Positions 1 to 8,946 of a DNA stretch of 64,000 nucleotides are shown in pieces. Within the stretch, counting starts at the first letter, position 1. Every line of letters starts with the position of its first letter. The translations under genes were made by a program, and so were the position numbers. The stretch covers positions 22,108 to 86,107 of the forward strand of contig NZ_QEOO01000017.1 of the NCBI RefSeq assembly GCF_003121585.1, given 5' to 3'. Origin of the DNA: Nocardioides speluncae. Lineage in GTDB: Bacteria > Actinomycetota > Actinomycetes > Propionibacteriales > Nocardioidaceae. The notes under the pieces are model-generated. The model saw only the letters and a program-made list of their open reading frames with translations, was not told the DNA's origin and did no database searches.

Positions 1-324
1 TGGTTCCCGAACACCTCGGCCACCCTCGACGCGCGCCCCGGTGGCGTCGGCCACTGGGTCTGGGACTTCGACGACAACCACTTCGAGGCCGAGATCCACG
101 TCGTCGAGGTCGAGCCGCCGTGCCGCCTGGTCTGGACCTGGGACCACCGCGAGGACTCCGACAAGCCGATCACCACGGTCGAGTGGCAGCTGACCGAGCG
201 CGCCGACGGCGGCACCACGCTCGTGGTCCGCGAGTCCGGCTTCCAGGACCCGGCCCACCGGACCGACAACGTCCAGGGCTGGGACTCCGAGACCGACGAG
301 CTGGTCGCGTACCTGGACAGCTGA
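1..324 (+). CDS. SRPBCC / AHSA1-type domain protein, 3' part
   Basis: The gene enters from outside the window; 107 codons and a TGA are visible. The reading frame has the aromatic-rich beta-strand pattern of AHSA1/polyketide-cyclase-like START domains, including WDFDDN, VEPPCRLVWTWDH and a terminal WDSETDELVAYLDS helix. Such proteins form a hydrophobic ligand cavity; a substrate cannot be named from this part. In actinobacteria many are paired with ArsR-type regulators, which would lie to the left. Family call is moderately sure, function unknown. Confidence 0.7.
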   Translation, partial: WFPNTSATLDARPGGVGHWVWDFDDNHFEAEIHVVEVEPPCRLVWTWDHREDSDKPITTVEWQLTERADGGTTLVVRESGFQDPAHRTDNVQGWDSETDELVAYLDS

Positions 325-341
325 GCCTTACCCTGCGGGAC

Positions 342-953
342 GTGACCACCGCCGGACTCGCCCTCGCCCTGCTGGCGACCTACGTCGTGCTGGCCCTCGT
401 GGTCCGGCCGATCCTCCAGCTGCGGCGTACCGGCTCGACCGGCGTGGTCACGGTCCGCAAACACACCAGCGCGAGTGAGTGGGCGGCCGTCCTGCTCGGC
501 CTGGCCGGCTTCGGGCTCGCGTTCACGGCGCCGGCGCTGGTGCTGCTCGACATCGTCGACCTGGCTGAGTGGCACGACTCGACACCACTGCGGGCGGCCG
601 GTGCGGTCACGATGGTTGCCGGCATCGTGCTGACCTTCGCCGCCCAGCTCGCGATGGGAGCGTCCTGGCGGATCGGTGTCGACCCTTCGGAGCGTACGGC
701 GCTGGTCACCGACGGCCTGTTCGGCTGGATCCGCAACCCGATCTACACCGGCATGGTGCTCACCGTCGGCGGGCTGGTCCTGCTGCTGCCGACCGTCGTG
801 GCCGTCGCTGCGCTGGCCACGGTGGTCGCGGCGGTCGAGGTCCAGGTCCGGCTGGTCGAGGAGCCGTACCTGCGACAGGTCCACGGCGACGAGTTCGCGG
901 CGTACTGCCGCCGGGTCGGCCGGCTGCTGCCGAAGGTCGGCCGCCAGCGTTGA
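342..953 (+). CDS. Isoprenylcysteine carboxyl methyltransferase (ICMT/PEMT) family membrane protein
   Basis: This 203-residue membrane protein has several hydrophobic segments (about residues 5-25, 45-70, 85-105 and 145-170). Its C-terminal half carries the ICMT/PEMT signature: LVTDGLFGWIRNPIYTG, then VEEPYL and the FAAYCRRVGRLLP end, which form the S-adenosylmethionine site in the family. The likely reaction is SAM-dependent methylation of a lipid or small thiol/amine; bacteria lack prenylated-protein targets, so the true substrate is unknown. The GTG start at 342 lies 17 bp after the preceding stop; an upstream extension in frame would overlap the SRPBCC gene and looks non-coding. Confidence 0.75.
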   Translation: MTTAGLALALLATYVVLALVVRPILQLRRTGSTGVVTVRKHTSASEWAAVLLGLAGFGLAFTAPALVLLDIVDLAEWHDSTPLRAAGAVTMVAGIVLTFAAQLAMGASWRIGVDPSERTALVTDGLFGWIRNPIYTGMVLTVGGLVLLLPTVVAVAALATVVAAVEVQVRLVEEPYLRQVHGDEFAAYCRRVGRLLPKVGRQR

Positions 954-956
954 GCC

Positions 957-2192
957 CTAGTTGACCGGGCTCTCGGCCAGCGTGACCTCGGCCTCCTGGC
1001 GCTGTCCGGACGCGTCCCGCCAGGTGATGGAGACCTCGTCGCCCACCTCGTGCTCCGCGACCGCCGACTGCAGCGCGTCCACGGAGTCGGTCTCCTCGTC
1101 ACCGATCGCGAGCAGCGTGTCACCGACCTCCAGGCCGGCCTTCGCCGCCGGGCTGCCGTCCTCGACCTGCAGGATGCCCAGGCCGTCGTCCACGCCCACG
1201 CCGAGGTACGCCGCCGGCCCAACCGTGACCGAGCCATCCTCGTCACCGGACTCGATCTTCTCGGCGATCGCGAGCGCGTCGTCGATGGGTACGGCGTAGC
1301 TCTCGGAGCTCGTCGCGGTCGGCTGGGCGAACCCGCCGCCCGAGTTCGCCGCGGTCGTGATGCCGATGACCTCACCTTCGTCGTCGAACGTGGGCCCGCC
1401 GGAGTAGCCCGACACCGCCGCGGCGTCGGTCTGGATCAGCCCGGTCAGGTTCTCGGCGTCGCCACCGAACGCGTCGGACGCGGTGATCGGCTGGTCCTCG
1501 GCGAGCACCTCTCCGTCGGCGGCGGACAGGAAGCCCTGCCCGCCGCCGTTCCCGACCGCCGTCACGTCGTCGCCGACGTCCACCTCGTCGTCGTCGATCG
1601 TGACGGGGGTCAGCTCATCGGCGTCGATGTCGAGGAGTGCGACATCAGCAGATTCGTCGTACCCGAGAACCTCGGCGTCGTAGGTGTCGCCGGTCGAGGC
1701 GACGGTGACCTTGACCGAGGTCGAGTCCTCGACGACGTGGTAGTTGGTAAGGATCGTCCCGTCCTCGTCGAGGATCATCCCGGTGCCGGCGCCGGCGCCG
1801 TTCTGGAGCGTGGTGTCGATCAGCACGACGCCCTCCGACTGCTCCTCGCTCGCCTTCGTGCCGCTCGGCTGTTGCGCACCGCCCGGCCCCCACTCCGGCT
1901 GCGGGAACCGGTCGATTCCGTCGTTCGGGGTGTCGACGTCCTCGGAGGCGGAGGTCCGGTCGTCGGTCCCGTTGCTGGCCTGGTCGTCCTTGGTCAGCGC
2001 CCACGTCGTCGGTACGGCGACCGCCGCGGCCAGCACGGTGCCGGTCACGAGCCCGGCGAGAGTGCCGATGACGACCGGACGCCGGCTCGGCGGCCGGGTC
2101 AGCGAGGGTGGAGCCGCCACGTAGGTCGTCGCGACCTGTGCTGCCGGAGTCGGCGGGATCGGCTGGGTCTGGGACTGGTCGTCATCGTTCAT
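957..2192 (-). CDS. Membrane-anchored HtrA/DegP-like serine protease with PDZ domain
   Basis: The 411-residue protein has a short cytoplasmic proline-rich N-terminus, one membrane anchor (about residues 40-65), an acidic linker, a trypsin-like domain and a C-terminal PDZ domain (about 320-405). The catalytic triad is visible: His in TNYHVV, Asp in ADVALLDI and Ser in SGYSGGP (the usual GNSGGP with Tyr for Asn). It probably degrades or processes misfolded exported proteins at the outer face of the membrane. Start chosen at the ATG at 2192; the frame stays open upstream but that part lacks protein-like character. It converges with the methyltransferase gene, 3 bp between stops. Confidence 0.88.
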   Translation of the reverse strand: MNDDDQSQTQPIPPTPAAQVATTYVAAPPSLTRPPSRRPVVIGTLAGLVTGTVLAAAVAVPTTWALTKDDQASNGTDDRTSASEDVDTPNDGIDRFPQPEWGPGGAQQPSGTKASEEQSEGVVLIDTTLQNGAGAGTGMILDEDGTILTNYHVVEDSTSVKVTVASTGDTYDAEVLGYDESADVALLDIDADELTPVTIDDDEVDVGDDVTAVGNGGGQGFLSAADGEVLAEDQPITASDAFGGDAENLTGLIQTDAAAVSGYSGGPTFDDEGEVIGITTAANSGGGFAQPTATSSESYAVPIDDALAIAEKIESGDEDGSVTVGPAAYLGVGVDDGLGILQVEDGSPAAKAGLEVGDTLLAIGDEETDSVDALQSAVAEHEVGDEVSITWRDASGQRQEAEVTLAESPVN

Positions 2193-2364
2193 GCAACCAG
2201 TGGACGTGGCGATCCTGAGAACCTCTTTGACCTGACCTGTGCGCTGGTTGTGAGTTGTCACGTGACCAGCGACACAGGCGCTCACCGGCGCCCGCGGGTC
2301 TAGCCTGAGAAGAGGTCCGGGGACTCCATCGGGGAGCCACGAGAGCGAACATCAGGAGAGACGC

Positions 2365-3240
2365 ATGAGCGAGCAGAACGCTGAGGTGACGGCGCCGTAC
2401 GGTACCGGCGCGGCCAAGCCGTCCGGAGAAGGCGAGCCGAAACCGATCAGGCGGATCCGCACCCATCACCTGCGCGAACTGAAGGAGCGCGGCGAGAAGT
2501 TCTCGATGCTGACGGCGTACGACATGTACACCGCCGCCACTTTCGACGAGGCCGGCATCGAGGTGCTGCTGGTCGGCGACAGCGCCTCCAACAACGTCTT
2601 CGGCAACGAGACCTCGCTCCCGGTCACCGTCGACGAGTTGATCCCGCTGACCCGCGCTGTGACCCGGTCGGTACGCCGCGCGCTCGTGGTCGGCGACCTG
2701 CCGTTCGGCTCCTACCAGGCCTCACCCGAGCAGGCGTACCACACCGCCGTCCGGTTCATGAAGGAAGCGAACGCGCACTGCGTCAAGCTCGAGGGCGGCG
2801 CCGAGATGGCGCCCCAGATCGAGCTGCTGACCAAGGGCGGGATCCCGGTGATGGCCCACATCGGCTTCACCCCGCAGAGCGAGCACGCCCTCGGCGGCTA
2901 CCGGGTCCAGGGTCGCGGCGACACCAGCCAGCACATCATCGACGACGCCAAGGCGGTCGAGGCGGCCGGCGCGTTCGCGGTGGTGATGGAGATGGTGCCC
3001 GGCGACGTGGCCGCGCAGATCACCAAGGAGCTGACGATCCCGACCATCGGCATCGGCGCCGGCGTCGAGTGCGACGGCCAGGTGCTGGTCTGGCAGGACG
3101 CCTTCGGCCTGCGCACCGGCAAGATGGCCAGGTTCGTCAAGCAGTACGCCGACGTACACGCCGTACTCCTCGAAGCCGCCCAGGCCTACGCCGCCGACGT
3201 CAAGGGCGGCACCTTCCCCGGCCCCGAGCACACGTTCTGA
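2365..3240 (+). CDS. panB: 3-methyl-2-oxobutanoate hydroxymethyltransferase
   Basis: PanB transfers a hydroxymethyl group from 5,10-methylene-tetrahydrofolate to alpha-ketoisovalerate to give ketopantoate, the first committed step of pantothenate (and hence CoA/ACP) synthesis. The 291-residue sequence shows the full family pattern: [43 protein letters not shown] and [25 protein letters not shown] ribosome site precedes the ATG. The first ~25 residues are a non-conserved extension. The gene stands alone; a pair of palindromes follows its stop. Confidence 0.97.
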   Translation: MSEQNAEVTAPYGTGAAKPSGEGEPKPIRRIRTHHLRELKERGEKFSMLTAYDMYTAATFDEAGIEVLLVGDSASNNVFGNETSLPVTVDELIPLTRAVTRSVRRALVVGDLPFGSYQASPEQAYHTAVRFMKEANAHCVKLEGGAEMAPQIELLTKGGIPVMAHIGFTPQSEHALGGYRVQGRGDTSQHIIDDAKAVEAAGAFAVVMEMVPGDVAAQITKELTIPTIGIGAGVECDGQVLVWQDAFGLRTGKMARFVKQYADVHAVLLEAAQAYAADVKGGTFPGPEHTF

Positions 3241-3247
3241 CCGGGGC

Positions 3248-3343
3248 GGGCAGTTTCACACGGTACCTAGTGAAACTGTCCCAGCCCACGGGAAGTTTCC
3301 AACGGGGAGGGGCAGTTTCGCTAGGTACCTAGCGAAACTGCCC
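3248..3343. repeat. Two related palindromes after panB
   Basis: Positions 3310-3343 form a perfect 34-bp palindrome, centre GGTACC with arms ending GGGCAGTTTCGCTA. Positions 3248-3283 hold a diverged copy (GGGCAGTTTCAC ... GTGAAACTGTCCC). Either could fold as a terminator for panB, but there is no T tract, and two near copies in tandem suggest a REP-like repeat family. Confidence 0.8.
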
Positions 3344-3368
3344 GTGCCGCGGCGGTAGCGTGGCGGCC

Positions 3369-4535
3369 ATGCGCCGCGTTGCCGTAGTTGCCGCCGCCCT
3401 GTCCCTGCTCGCCACCGCCGGCCCGGCCATTGCCAGCCGTGCCGCCGCACCGCCGAGTGAGCCTGCCGCCGACACAGCAACCAAGGCGCCGGCGCTCACC
3501 GTCACCCGCCAGGTCCGCAACCTCGAGCACCCGTGGGACGTCAAGCCGCTCGGCGACGGTCGGCTGCTGATCTCGGAGCGGGACAGCCGCCGGCTGCTGG
3601 TCTGGTCGGGCGGGCGGCTGCGCAGCCTGAGCTACCCGCGCGGCAGCGTGTGGGTGAGCGGCGAGACCGGGCTGATGTCGCTGGCGGTCGATCCGAACTT
3701 CGCGAAGAACAAGCGGTTCTACGCGTGTCACGGCGGGTTCGCCGGCGGCCTGCGGCACGACGTACGGATCACCGCGTTCCGCCTCGACCTCGCCAACCTG
3801 CGAGCGGTCCGGGTCCGCACGCTGCTCAGCGGCATCCAGGCCACGTCCGGACGGCACGGCGGCTGCCGGCTGCTCATCCAGCGCGGCGGCGCGCTCCTGG
3901 TCGGCACCGGCGACGCCGCGGTCGGGACCAACCCGCGCAACCTCGACTCGCTCAACGGCAAGGTGCTCCGGCTGAACCGCTTCACCGGCAAGCCGTGGCC
4001 GGGCAACCCGTTCATCGGCTCGGCCAACACCAAGCGGCGGTACGTCGTGACCTACGGGCACCGCAACATCCAGGGTCTGGCCCAGCGCGCCGACGGCAGC
4101 CTCTGGTCGGTCGAGCACGGCAGCTTCCGCGACGACGAGGTCAACCGGATCTTCGCCGGCAGCGACTACGGCTGGCACCCAGTCCCGGGCTACAACGAAG
4201 AGGTCCCGATGACCGACCACAGCCTGCCCGGCGCGCAGGCCGCGGCGAGGTGGCGCTCCGGCGACCCGACCGTCGCGACCTCGGGCGCCACTTGGGTGAA
4301 GGGCAAGCGCTGGGGTGTGTACGACGGCACCCTCGCGGTCGCCTGCCTGAAGGACAGCAAGGTCATCTTCATGAAGTTCGACCGGTCCGGGAAGCTGCTG
4401 TGGACACGAGCGCCGGCCGCCCTGCAACAGGACGGCCGGCTTCGTTCGGTGACCCGGGTCGCGAACGGCGACCTGCTGATCACCACCGCCAACGGCACCG
4501 AGGACGTTGTGTTGAGAGTCAGGCCGAGAGGCTGA
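3369..4535 (+). CDS. Secreted PQQ-dependent sugar dehydrogenase-like protein (GSDH/sorbosone dehydrogenase family)
   Basis: A 388-residue exported protein. The N-terminus MRRVAVVAAALSLLATAGPA is a typical Sec signal. The mature part is a six-bladed propeller of the soluble glucose/aldose dehydrogenase type: LEHPWDVKPLGDGRLLISER, GETGLMSLAVDPNF, LNGKVLRLNRFTGKPWPGNPF, YGHRNIQGLA, WSVEHG and GSDYGWHPVPGYNE. In the family PQQ and calcium bind in the centre and sugars or aldehydes are oxidised outside the cell. Whether it binds PQQ here cannot be told. Start at the ATG at 3369; an in-frame GTG 9 bp earlier is possible. Its 3' end overlaps the convergent neighbour by 17 bp. Confidence 0.85.
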   Translation: MRRVAVVAAALSLLATAGPAIASRAAAPPSEPAADTATKAPALTVTRQVRNLEHPWDVKPLGDGRLLISERDSRRLLVWSGGRLRSLSYPRGSVWVSGETGLMSLAVDPNFAKNKRFYACHGGFAGGLRHDVRITAFRLDLANLRAVRVRTLLSGIQATSGRHGGCRLLIQRGGALLVGTGDAAVGTNPRNLDSLNGKVLRLNRFTGKPWPGNPFIGSANTKRRYVVTYGHRNIQGLAQRADGSLWSVEHGSFRDDEVNRIFAGSDYGWHPVPGYNEEVPMTDHSLPGAQAAARWRSGDPTVATSGATWVKGKRWGVYDGTLAVACLKDSKVIFMKFDRSGKLLWTRAPAALQQDGRLRSVTRVANGDLLITTANGTEDVVLRVRPRG

Positions 4536-5169
4536 CCGCCTCGCCCACCCAGTCGGGACGGGTGATCGCCTCGGCCTCGACCGCGGCGACCTGGCCGCGC
4601 CCGATCTCCATGCTCACCGTCTCGTCGGTCAGCGAGACCTTCACCGGGCGGGCGACGTCCTCGTCGGTCAGGCCGACTGGCTGGATGAGAGTCCAGTCCA
4701 GCCCGCTGGTGCGGACCAGCCGCTCCTGGACGTCGTGGTCCTTGATCTGCGGACGGAGCAGCACCGAGAACGTCAGCTTCCAGCTCAGCGACAGGTTCTT
4801 GCGGGTCTGCCCCAACCCGTAGGTGGTCTGCACAATCAGGCGGCGGACGCCGTGCCGGGTCATCGCCTCGATGGTGTTGCGGGTGCCGGCCGAGCGGACG
4901 TCGGTCGGCGTCTTGGCCCGGCGGAGCAGCACGTTGATCGGGTTCTCGGAGATGCCGAGCGTGACCACGACGGCGTCCTGGCCGATCACGGCCTTCTCGA
5001 GCGCCGCGGCGTCGTACACGTCGCCGTCGACGGTGTTGATCTCGGCGCCGCCGAAGTCGGTGCGCGATGCCGACCGGGCGAACGCGGTCACCCGGTGGCC
5101 CTGCGCCGCCAGCTCCTTCACAACGGCCTGTCCGGTGCCCCTGCTAGCTCCAACCACCAGTACGTCCAT
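4519..5169 (-). CDS. NAD(P)H-binding oxidoreductase (atypical SDR, NmrA/HSCARG-like)
   Basis: The 216-residue protein begins with the Rossmann motif VVGASRGTGQAVVKEL (GASxGxG), and has an acidic residue region NTVDGDVYD and the WTLIQPVGL strand seen in SDR a5-type NAD(P)-binding proteins. It lacks an obvious YxxxK active site, so it may be a redox sensor or a reductase for an unknown substrate. ATG at 5169 is chosen because GGAGCAG lies just upstream; the open frame continues upstream without protein character. Confidence 0.82.
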   Translation of the reverse strand: MDVLVVGASRGTGQAVVKELAAQGHRVTAFARSASRTDFGGAEINTVDGDVYDAAALEKAVIGQDAVVVTLGISENPINVLLRRAKTPTDVRSAGTRNTIEAMTRHGVRRLIVQTTYGLGQTRKNLSLSWKLTFSVLLRPQIKDHDVQERLVRTSGLDWTLIQPVGLTDEDVARPVKVSLTDETVSMEIGRGQVAAVEAEAITRPDWVGEAVSLSA

Positions 5170-5367
5170 GGTCCTGCTCCTTCGTTGTTGTCGTTCTGCG
5201 GATGACATCAACGATGGGCCAGCTGGACGAGACTCTCCATGGCCTGAACGCTCGCGTGCATGCGCGATCGTCCAAACCATCTCCGGTGACAACCGATCGC
5301 CTCCGTCAGGCGTCCACTCAGCACCACATCGCTCGGGCGTCCACCACCGCAGCACAAGGAGCCCACC

Positions 5368-5889
5368 ATGTTTCGCAGAACTCTCGGCGGCCTGATCGCA
5401 CTCGTCGCCGCACTCACCCTGACCGGCGTGGCCGCCCAGCCGGCCGCGACCCTGCCCGCCTGGAAGACCTGCGCCAGCAGCTGGCAGGGCGAGGACGCGC
5501 GCGCCCCGAAGATCGTCGACCTCCGCTACGCCACGCACCCGCGCTACGACCGGGTGGTGATCGAGGTCCGCGGCCGGATCCCCAACGGGCGCGCGTTCTA
5601 CCGGCGCCACTTCTCGTACGACGGCTCCGGCCAGCCGGTCCCGATCCTGGGCCGCTCCGGCCTGCAGGTCATCCTGTTCCCGGCGTACGCCCACAACGAT
5701 GCCGGCCACAGCGTGTACGACGGTCCCCGGATCGCCCGCCCACGCTTCCGCACCCTCAAGGCGCTGGCGCTCAACGGCGACTTCGAGGGCCAGGTCAGCT
5801 TCGCCTTTGCGCTCACCCACCGGGCGCCGTACCGGGTCTTCACGCTGCCGAACCCACAGCGGATCGTGATCGACTTCAAGCACGCCTAG
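5368..5889 (+). CDS. Secreted AMIN-like domain protein
   Basis: The 173-residue product starts with a Sec signal peptide (about residues 1-28, ending TGVAAQPAA). The rest is a single beta-rich domain with YDRVVIEVRG, VILFPAYAHND, FEGQVSFAFALTHRAPYRV and a terminal RIVIDFKHA strand, matching the AMIN-like domain found in actinobacterial envelope proteins. A cell-wall or polysaccharide-binding role is inferred. AAGGAG precedes the ATG by 7 bases. The gene overlaps the convergent PfpI gene by 4 bp. Confidence 0.75.
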   Translation: MFRRTLGGLIALVAALTLTGVAAQPAATLPAWKTCASSWQGEDARAPKIVDLRYATHPRYDRVVIEVRGRIPNGRAFYRRHFSYDGSGQPVPILGRSGLQVILFPAYAHNDAGHSVYDGPRIARPRFRTLKALALNGDFEGQVSFAFALTHRAPYRVFTLPNPQRIVIDFKHA

Positions 5890-6536
5890 GCATTGAGGAT
5901 CTCTTCCTCCCTGGCGCGCATCATGTCGCCGACCAGCTGCACGATCGGCTCAGGTGCGCTGGCCGGGGAGCCGGCGTCGAACGGCGGCTGGGGGTCGTAC
6001 TCGATCCCCAGCTGGACCGCCTGGGCAACCAGGTCACCTTGGTCGAGCGCGACCAGGGTGAGCGCCATGTCGATTCCCGACGAGACACCGGCGGCGGTCA
6101 CCACGCGCCCGCGCCGGACCACCCGCTCGTCAACCGGCTTGGCACCGAGCGCACGCAGCTGGTCCTTCACCAACCAGTGACTGGTGGCGTCGGTGTCGTC
6201 GAGCACGCCGGCCGCGGCGAGCAGGATCGAGCCTGTGCACACCGACGTGGTCCAGGTCGTGGTCGGGTGCACGTCGCGGACCCAGTCGATGACCGGGTGC
6301 CCGTCGCGGGCCATCCGGCGCGTGATCAGCCCGCCGGGCACCACGATCACGTCCGGCCGGCGTACGTCGGCGAACGTGGCCTCGGCGACCATGTGCTGCT
6401 CTCGATCGTCGCGGACCGGGCCCGACTGCTCGGCCACGGTCACGATCTCGAGTCCCGGCACGTTGGACAGCACCGAGTAGGGCCCGACCGCGTCGAGCAT
6501 GGTGAAGCCCTCGAAGAGGGCGATGGCAACCTGCAT
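5886..6536 (-). CDS. DJ-1/PfpI family protein
   Basis: A 216-residue protein with the DJ-1/PfpI fold: VAIALFEGFTMLDAVGPY, DVIVVPGG, the nucleophile elbow TSVCTGSILLAAAG (Cys nucleophile), ATSHWLVKDQL and VVTAAGVSSGIDMAL. Relatives act as isonitrile hydratases, deglycases or have no known activity. The start at 6536 sits 7 bases after AGGAG; an alternative ATG two codons earlier would be too close to that site. It lies 2 bp downstream of, and probably in one transcript with, the GlxA-type regulator, which shares the same domain. Confidence 0.83.
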   Translation of the reverse strand: MQVAIALFEGFTMLDAVGPYSVLSNVPGLEIVTVAEQSGPVRDDREQHMVAEATFADVRRPDVIVVPGGLITRRMARDGHPVIDWVRDVHPTTTWTTSVCTGSILLAAAGVLDDTDATSHWLVKDQLRALGAKPVDERVVRRGRVVTAAGVSSGIDMALTLVALDQGDLVAQAVQLGIEYDPQPPFDAGSPASAPEPIVQLVGDMMRAREEEILNA

Positions 6537-6538
6537 GG

Positions 6539-7507
6539 TCATACTCCTGTCGGGATGGGGGCGGTGAAGTGGTCGCGGTAGCGGCCGGGGGTGGTTCCGG
6601 TGGCCCGGTGGAAGGCGCGGTGGAAGGTCTCGACGGTGCCGAAACCGCAGCGCCGCGCGATCTCGACCAGTCCGATGTGGTCGCGGGTCAGCAGCTCCTT
6701 GGCCGCCTCCACGCGGAGCCGGACGACGAAGGCCGCGGGCGTCACGCCGGTCTCCTGTCGGAACCTCCGGGCGAAGTTCCGCTCCGACATGCCGGCCCGG
6801 TCCGCGAGCGCGGGGTTGGACAGGTCGTGGTCCAGGTGGTCGGCCAGCCACTCCTGTACGGCGCGCAGCGAGGTGGTCTCCGCGGTCCGCACCTCCAGGT
6901 GCGGGGAGAACTGCGACTGCCCGCCCGGCCGGCGGCGGAACATCACCAGCCACCGCGCGATCTCGCGCGCCACCTCTCCCCCGAGATCCTCCTCGACCAG
7001 CGCGAGCGCCAGGTCGAGACCGGCGGTCACGCCAGCGGAGGTCCACACATGCCCGTCGCGGACGAAGATCGAGTCCGGCTCGACCTCGACCTCGGGGTGC
7101 CCCTGCGCCAGCAGCTCGCTGACCGCCCAGTGGGTGGTGGCCCGGCGCCCGTCGAGCAGCCCGGCCGCGGCCAGCAGCAGCGCGCCGCTGCACACCGAGG
7201 TGACCCGGCGGGCCGACCGGGCCAGCTCGGAGATCGCCGTGACCAGCGGCTGGTGCGCGGGGCGGACCGTCGGGTCGTAGGCGCCGGGCACGATGACGGT
7301 GTCGGCCGGCCCGGAGAGGGCGGCGACGGCGGTCGTGCCCAGCCGCACCGGCCCCGGCCCGGCCACCACTCCCCCGGCGACAGAGGCGATCACCACGTCG
7401 TAGCTGCCGGGCCGCATCACCTCGGCGCCGTGGAAGACCTCGGCCGGCCCGACGAGGTCGAGGGGCTGGCAGCCGTCGTAGGCCAGGATCACGATCTGCT
7501 TGGTCAC
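6539..7507 (-). CDS. GlxA-type transcriptional regulator (DJ-1/PfpI domain + AraC HTH)
   Basis: The 322-residue protein has an N-terminal DJ-1/PfpI-like domain (about 1-170, TSVCSGALLLAAAGLLDG) and a C-terminal AraC/XylS DNA-binding domain (about 215-315) with two helix-turn-helix units, MSERNFARRFRQETG and IALVEIARRCGFGTVETFHR-like spacing before a terminal GTTPGRYR. GlxA proteins sense small metabolites (often amino-acid derivatives) and usually control neighbouring genes; the adjacent PfpI gene is the obvious candidate. Confidence 0.9.
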   Translation of the reverse strand: MTKQIVILAYDGCQPLDLVGPAEVFHGAEVMRPGSYDVVIASVAGGVVAGPGPVRLGTTAVAALSGPADTVIVPGAYDPTVRPAHQPLVTAISELARSARRVTSVCSGALLLAAAGLLDGRRATTHWAVSELLAQGHPEVEVEPDSIFVRDGHVWTSAGVTAGLDLALALVEEDLGGEVAREIARWLVMFRRRPGGQSQFSPHLEVRTAETTSLRAVQEWLADHLDHDLSNPALADRAGMSERNFARRFRQETGVTPAAFVVRLRVEAAKELLTRDHIGLVEIARRCGFGTVETFHRAFHRATGTTPGRYRDHFTAPIPTGV

Positions 7508-7561
7508 GCCTCCAGCGTCCGCTGCCGCCAGTCTGGCCGCAAGGACAACTTCATGACGATT

Positions 7562-7822
7562 TCAGCCAGTGGCTGCGACAGCCACCACGATGCCGAACCA
7601 CAGCACCACGGCCACGACCGGAACGATCACGACCCGCTTGGGGTGCGGGGTGAACCAGCGGCAGGCGACCACGAACAGCACCAGCCACAGGACGAGCAGG
7701 AGGCCGACCACCCACCACGGCGCGAGCAGGCCGGAGGCGGCGTACAGGAAGAAGGCGCCGGCCATGCCGGCCATGCCGACGAACGGCCACGGCGACGCGG
7801 CCGGCGCGGGAGTGCGGGTCAC
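7562..7822 (-). CDS. Small membrane protein, three predicted transmembrane helices
   Basis: From a GTG at 7822 the frame encodes 86 residues with hydrophobic stretches at about 12-30, 34-53 and 62-84 and the sequence [10 protein letters not shown] between helices two and three. No family is recognised. The start is uncertain because a purine-rich stretch abuts the GTG directly; the gene follows its minus-strand neighbour by 7 bp, so coupling is likely. Confidence 0.5.
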   Translation of the reverse strand: MTRTPAPAASPWPFVGMAGMAGAFFLYAASGLLAPWWVVGLLLVLWLVLFVVACRWFTPHPKRVVIVPVVAVVLWFGIVVAVAATG

Positions 7823-7829
7823 CTCCGGG

Positions 7830-8033
7830 TCACGTGCCGTCGTCGTAGACGTCGTCGTTCCAGTTGGGGTCGTTCTCCCAGGCCGCGTTGCGCTCCTCGG
7901 CCTTCTCGAGCGCCCGAGCCGCCTCAGCCTCGGTGGCGTAGGGCCCGAGACGGTCCTGGTTACGGCACCCGTCCTCACCCTCCACAGTGTGGTGAGTGAG
8001 GCAGAACCAGTACTCCTTGTCCGATCCGCTCAT
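7830..8033 (-). CDS. SPOR-like small hypothetical protein
   Basis: A 67-residue acidic protein with [18 protein letters not shown] and [21 protein letters not shown]. This resembles the short SPOR-like proteins common in actinobacteria, which carry a Cys/His-containing first strand and a GPYAT...EA helix. Function is unknown. It is divergent from map (25 bp between starts), so the two share a promoter region. Confidence 0.65.
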   Translation of the reverse strand: MSGSDKEYWFCLTHHTVEGEDGCRNQDRLGPYATEAEAARALEKAEERNAAWENDPNWNDDVYDDGT

Positions 8034-8057
8034 GTGTCGAAACTACACTCGCGAGAT

Positions 8058-8906
8058 GTGACGCCCATAGCCCCAGGCACGATCTCGCCCCGACGTCCCG
8101 TACCGCCCGGCATCCCGCGCCCGGAGTACGTCGACAAAGAACAGCCGGCGAGGTTCGAGGGCAGCGAGATCAAGGACGCCGAGACCATCGACCGGATGCG
8201 CAAGGCAGGCCAGCTGGCGGCGCAGGCCCGCGAGCTGGTCGGCAGCCACATCGCGCCGGGCGTGACCACTGACGAGCTGGACCGGATCGGCCACGAGTTC
8301 CTCTGCGACCACGGCGCCTACCCGTCGACGCTCGGCTACCGCGGCTTCCCGAAGAGCCTGTGCGCGAGCGTCAACGAGGTGGTCTGCCACGGCATCCCGG
8401 ACAGCCGGGTGGTCGAGGACGGCGACATCGTCAACATCGACATCACTGCGTACCTCGACGGCGTCCACGGCGACACCAACGCCACCTTCCTTGCCGGCGA
8501 CGTCGACGAGGAGTCACGACAGCTGGTCGAGCGCACCCGCGAGGCACTCGATCGCGGCATCAAGGCGGTCAAGCCGGGCCGTCGGATCAACGTGATCGGC
8601 CGGGTGATCGAGTCCTACGCACGCCGGTTCGGGTACGGCGTGGTCCGCGACTTCACCGGCCACGGCATCGGCACCCACTTCCACAGCGGGCTGGTGATAC
8701 CCCACTACGACTCCCCCGAGTACGACGACCTGATCGAGGTCGGGATGACCTTCACGATCGAGCCGATGCTCAACCTCGGCACCCACGAGTACGACCTGTG
8801 GGACGACGGCTGGACCGCGGTCACCAAGGACCGGCGCCGCAGTGCCCAGTTCGAGCACACGCTGCTGGTGACGCCGTCCGGCGCCGAGGTGCTCACCAAT
8901 CCGTGA
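8058..8906 (+). CDS. map: Type I methionine aminopeptidase
   Basis: The enzyme removes the N-terminal methionine from nascent proteins. The 282-residue sequence has a ~40-residue N-terminal extension typical of actinobacterial MapB types ([20 protein letters not shown]), then the catalytic domain. Metal ligands are visible in [20 protein letters not shown] (two Asp), [11 protein letters not shown] (His), TIEPML (Glu) and the terminal QFEHTLLVT (Glu). GTG at 8058 is used; the start is nearly leaderless. Confidence 0.93.
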   Translation: MTPIAPGTISPRRPVPPGIPRPEYVDKEQPARFEGSEIKDAETIDRMRKAGQLAAQARELVGSHIAPGVTTDELDRIGHEFLCDHGAYPSTLGYRGFPKSLCASVNEVVCHGIPDSRVVEDGDIVNIDITAYLDGVHGDTNATFLAGDVDEESRQLVERTREALDRGIKAVKPGRRINVIGRVIESYARRFGYGVVRDFTGHGIGTHFHSGLVIPHYDSPEYDDLIEVGMTFTIEPMLNLGTHEYDLWDDGWTAVTKDRRRSAQFEHTLLVTPSGAEVLTNP

Positions 8907-8946
8907 GTTCTCGTCACATTCTGCTCCGCCGATCCGACATAGAGGC

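Noticed and set aside
5170..5883. N-terminal extension of the NAD(P)-binding protein
   Set aside because: It lies opposite the secreted AMIN-like gene and lacks protein-like sequence; the Rossmann motif begins right after the ATG at 5169.
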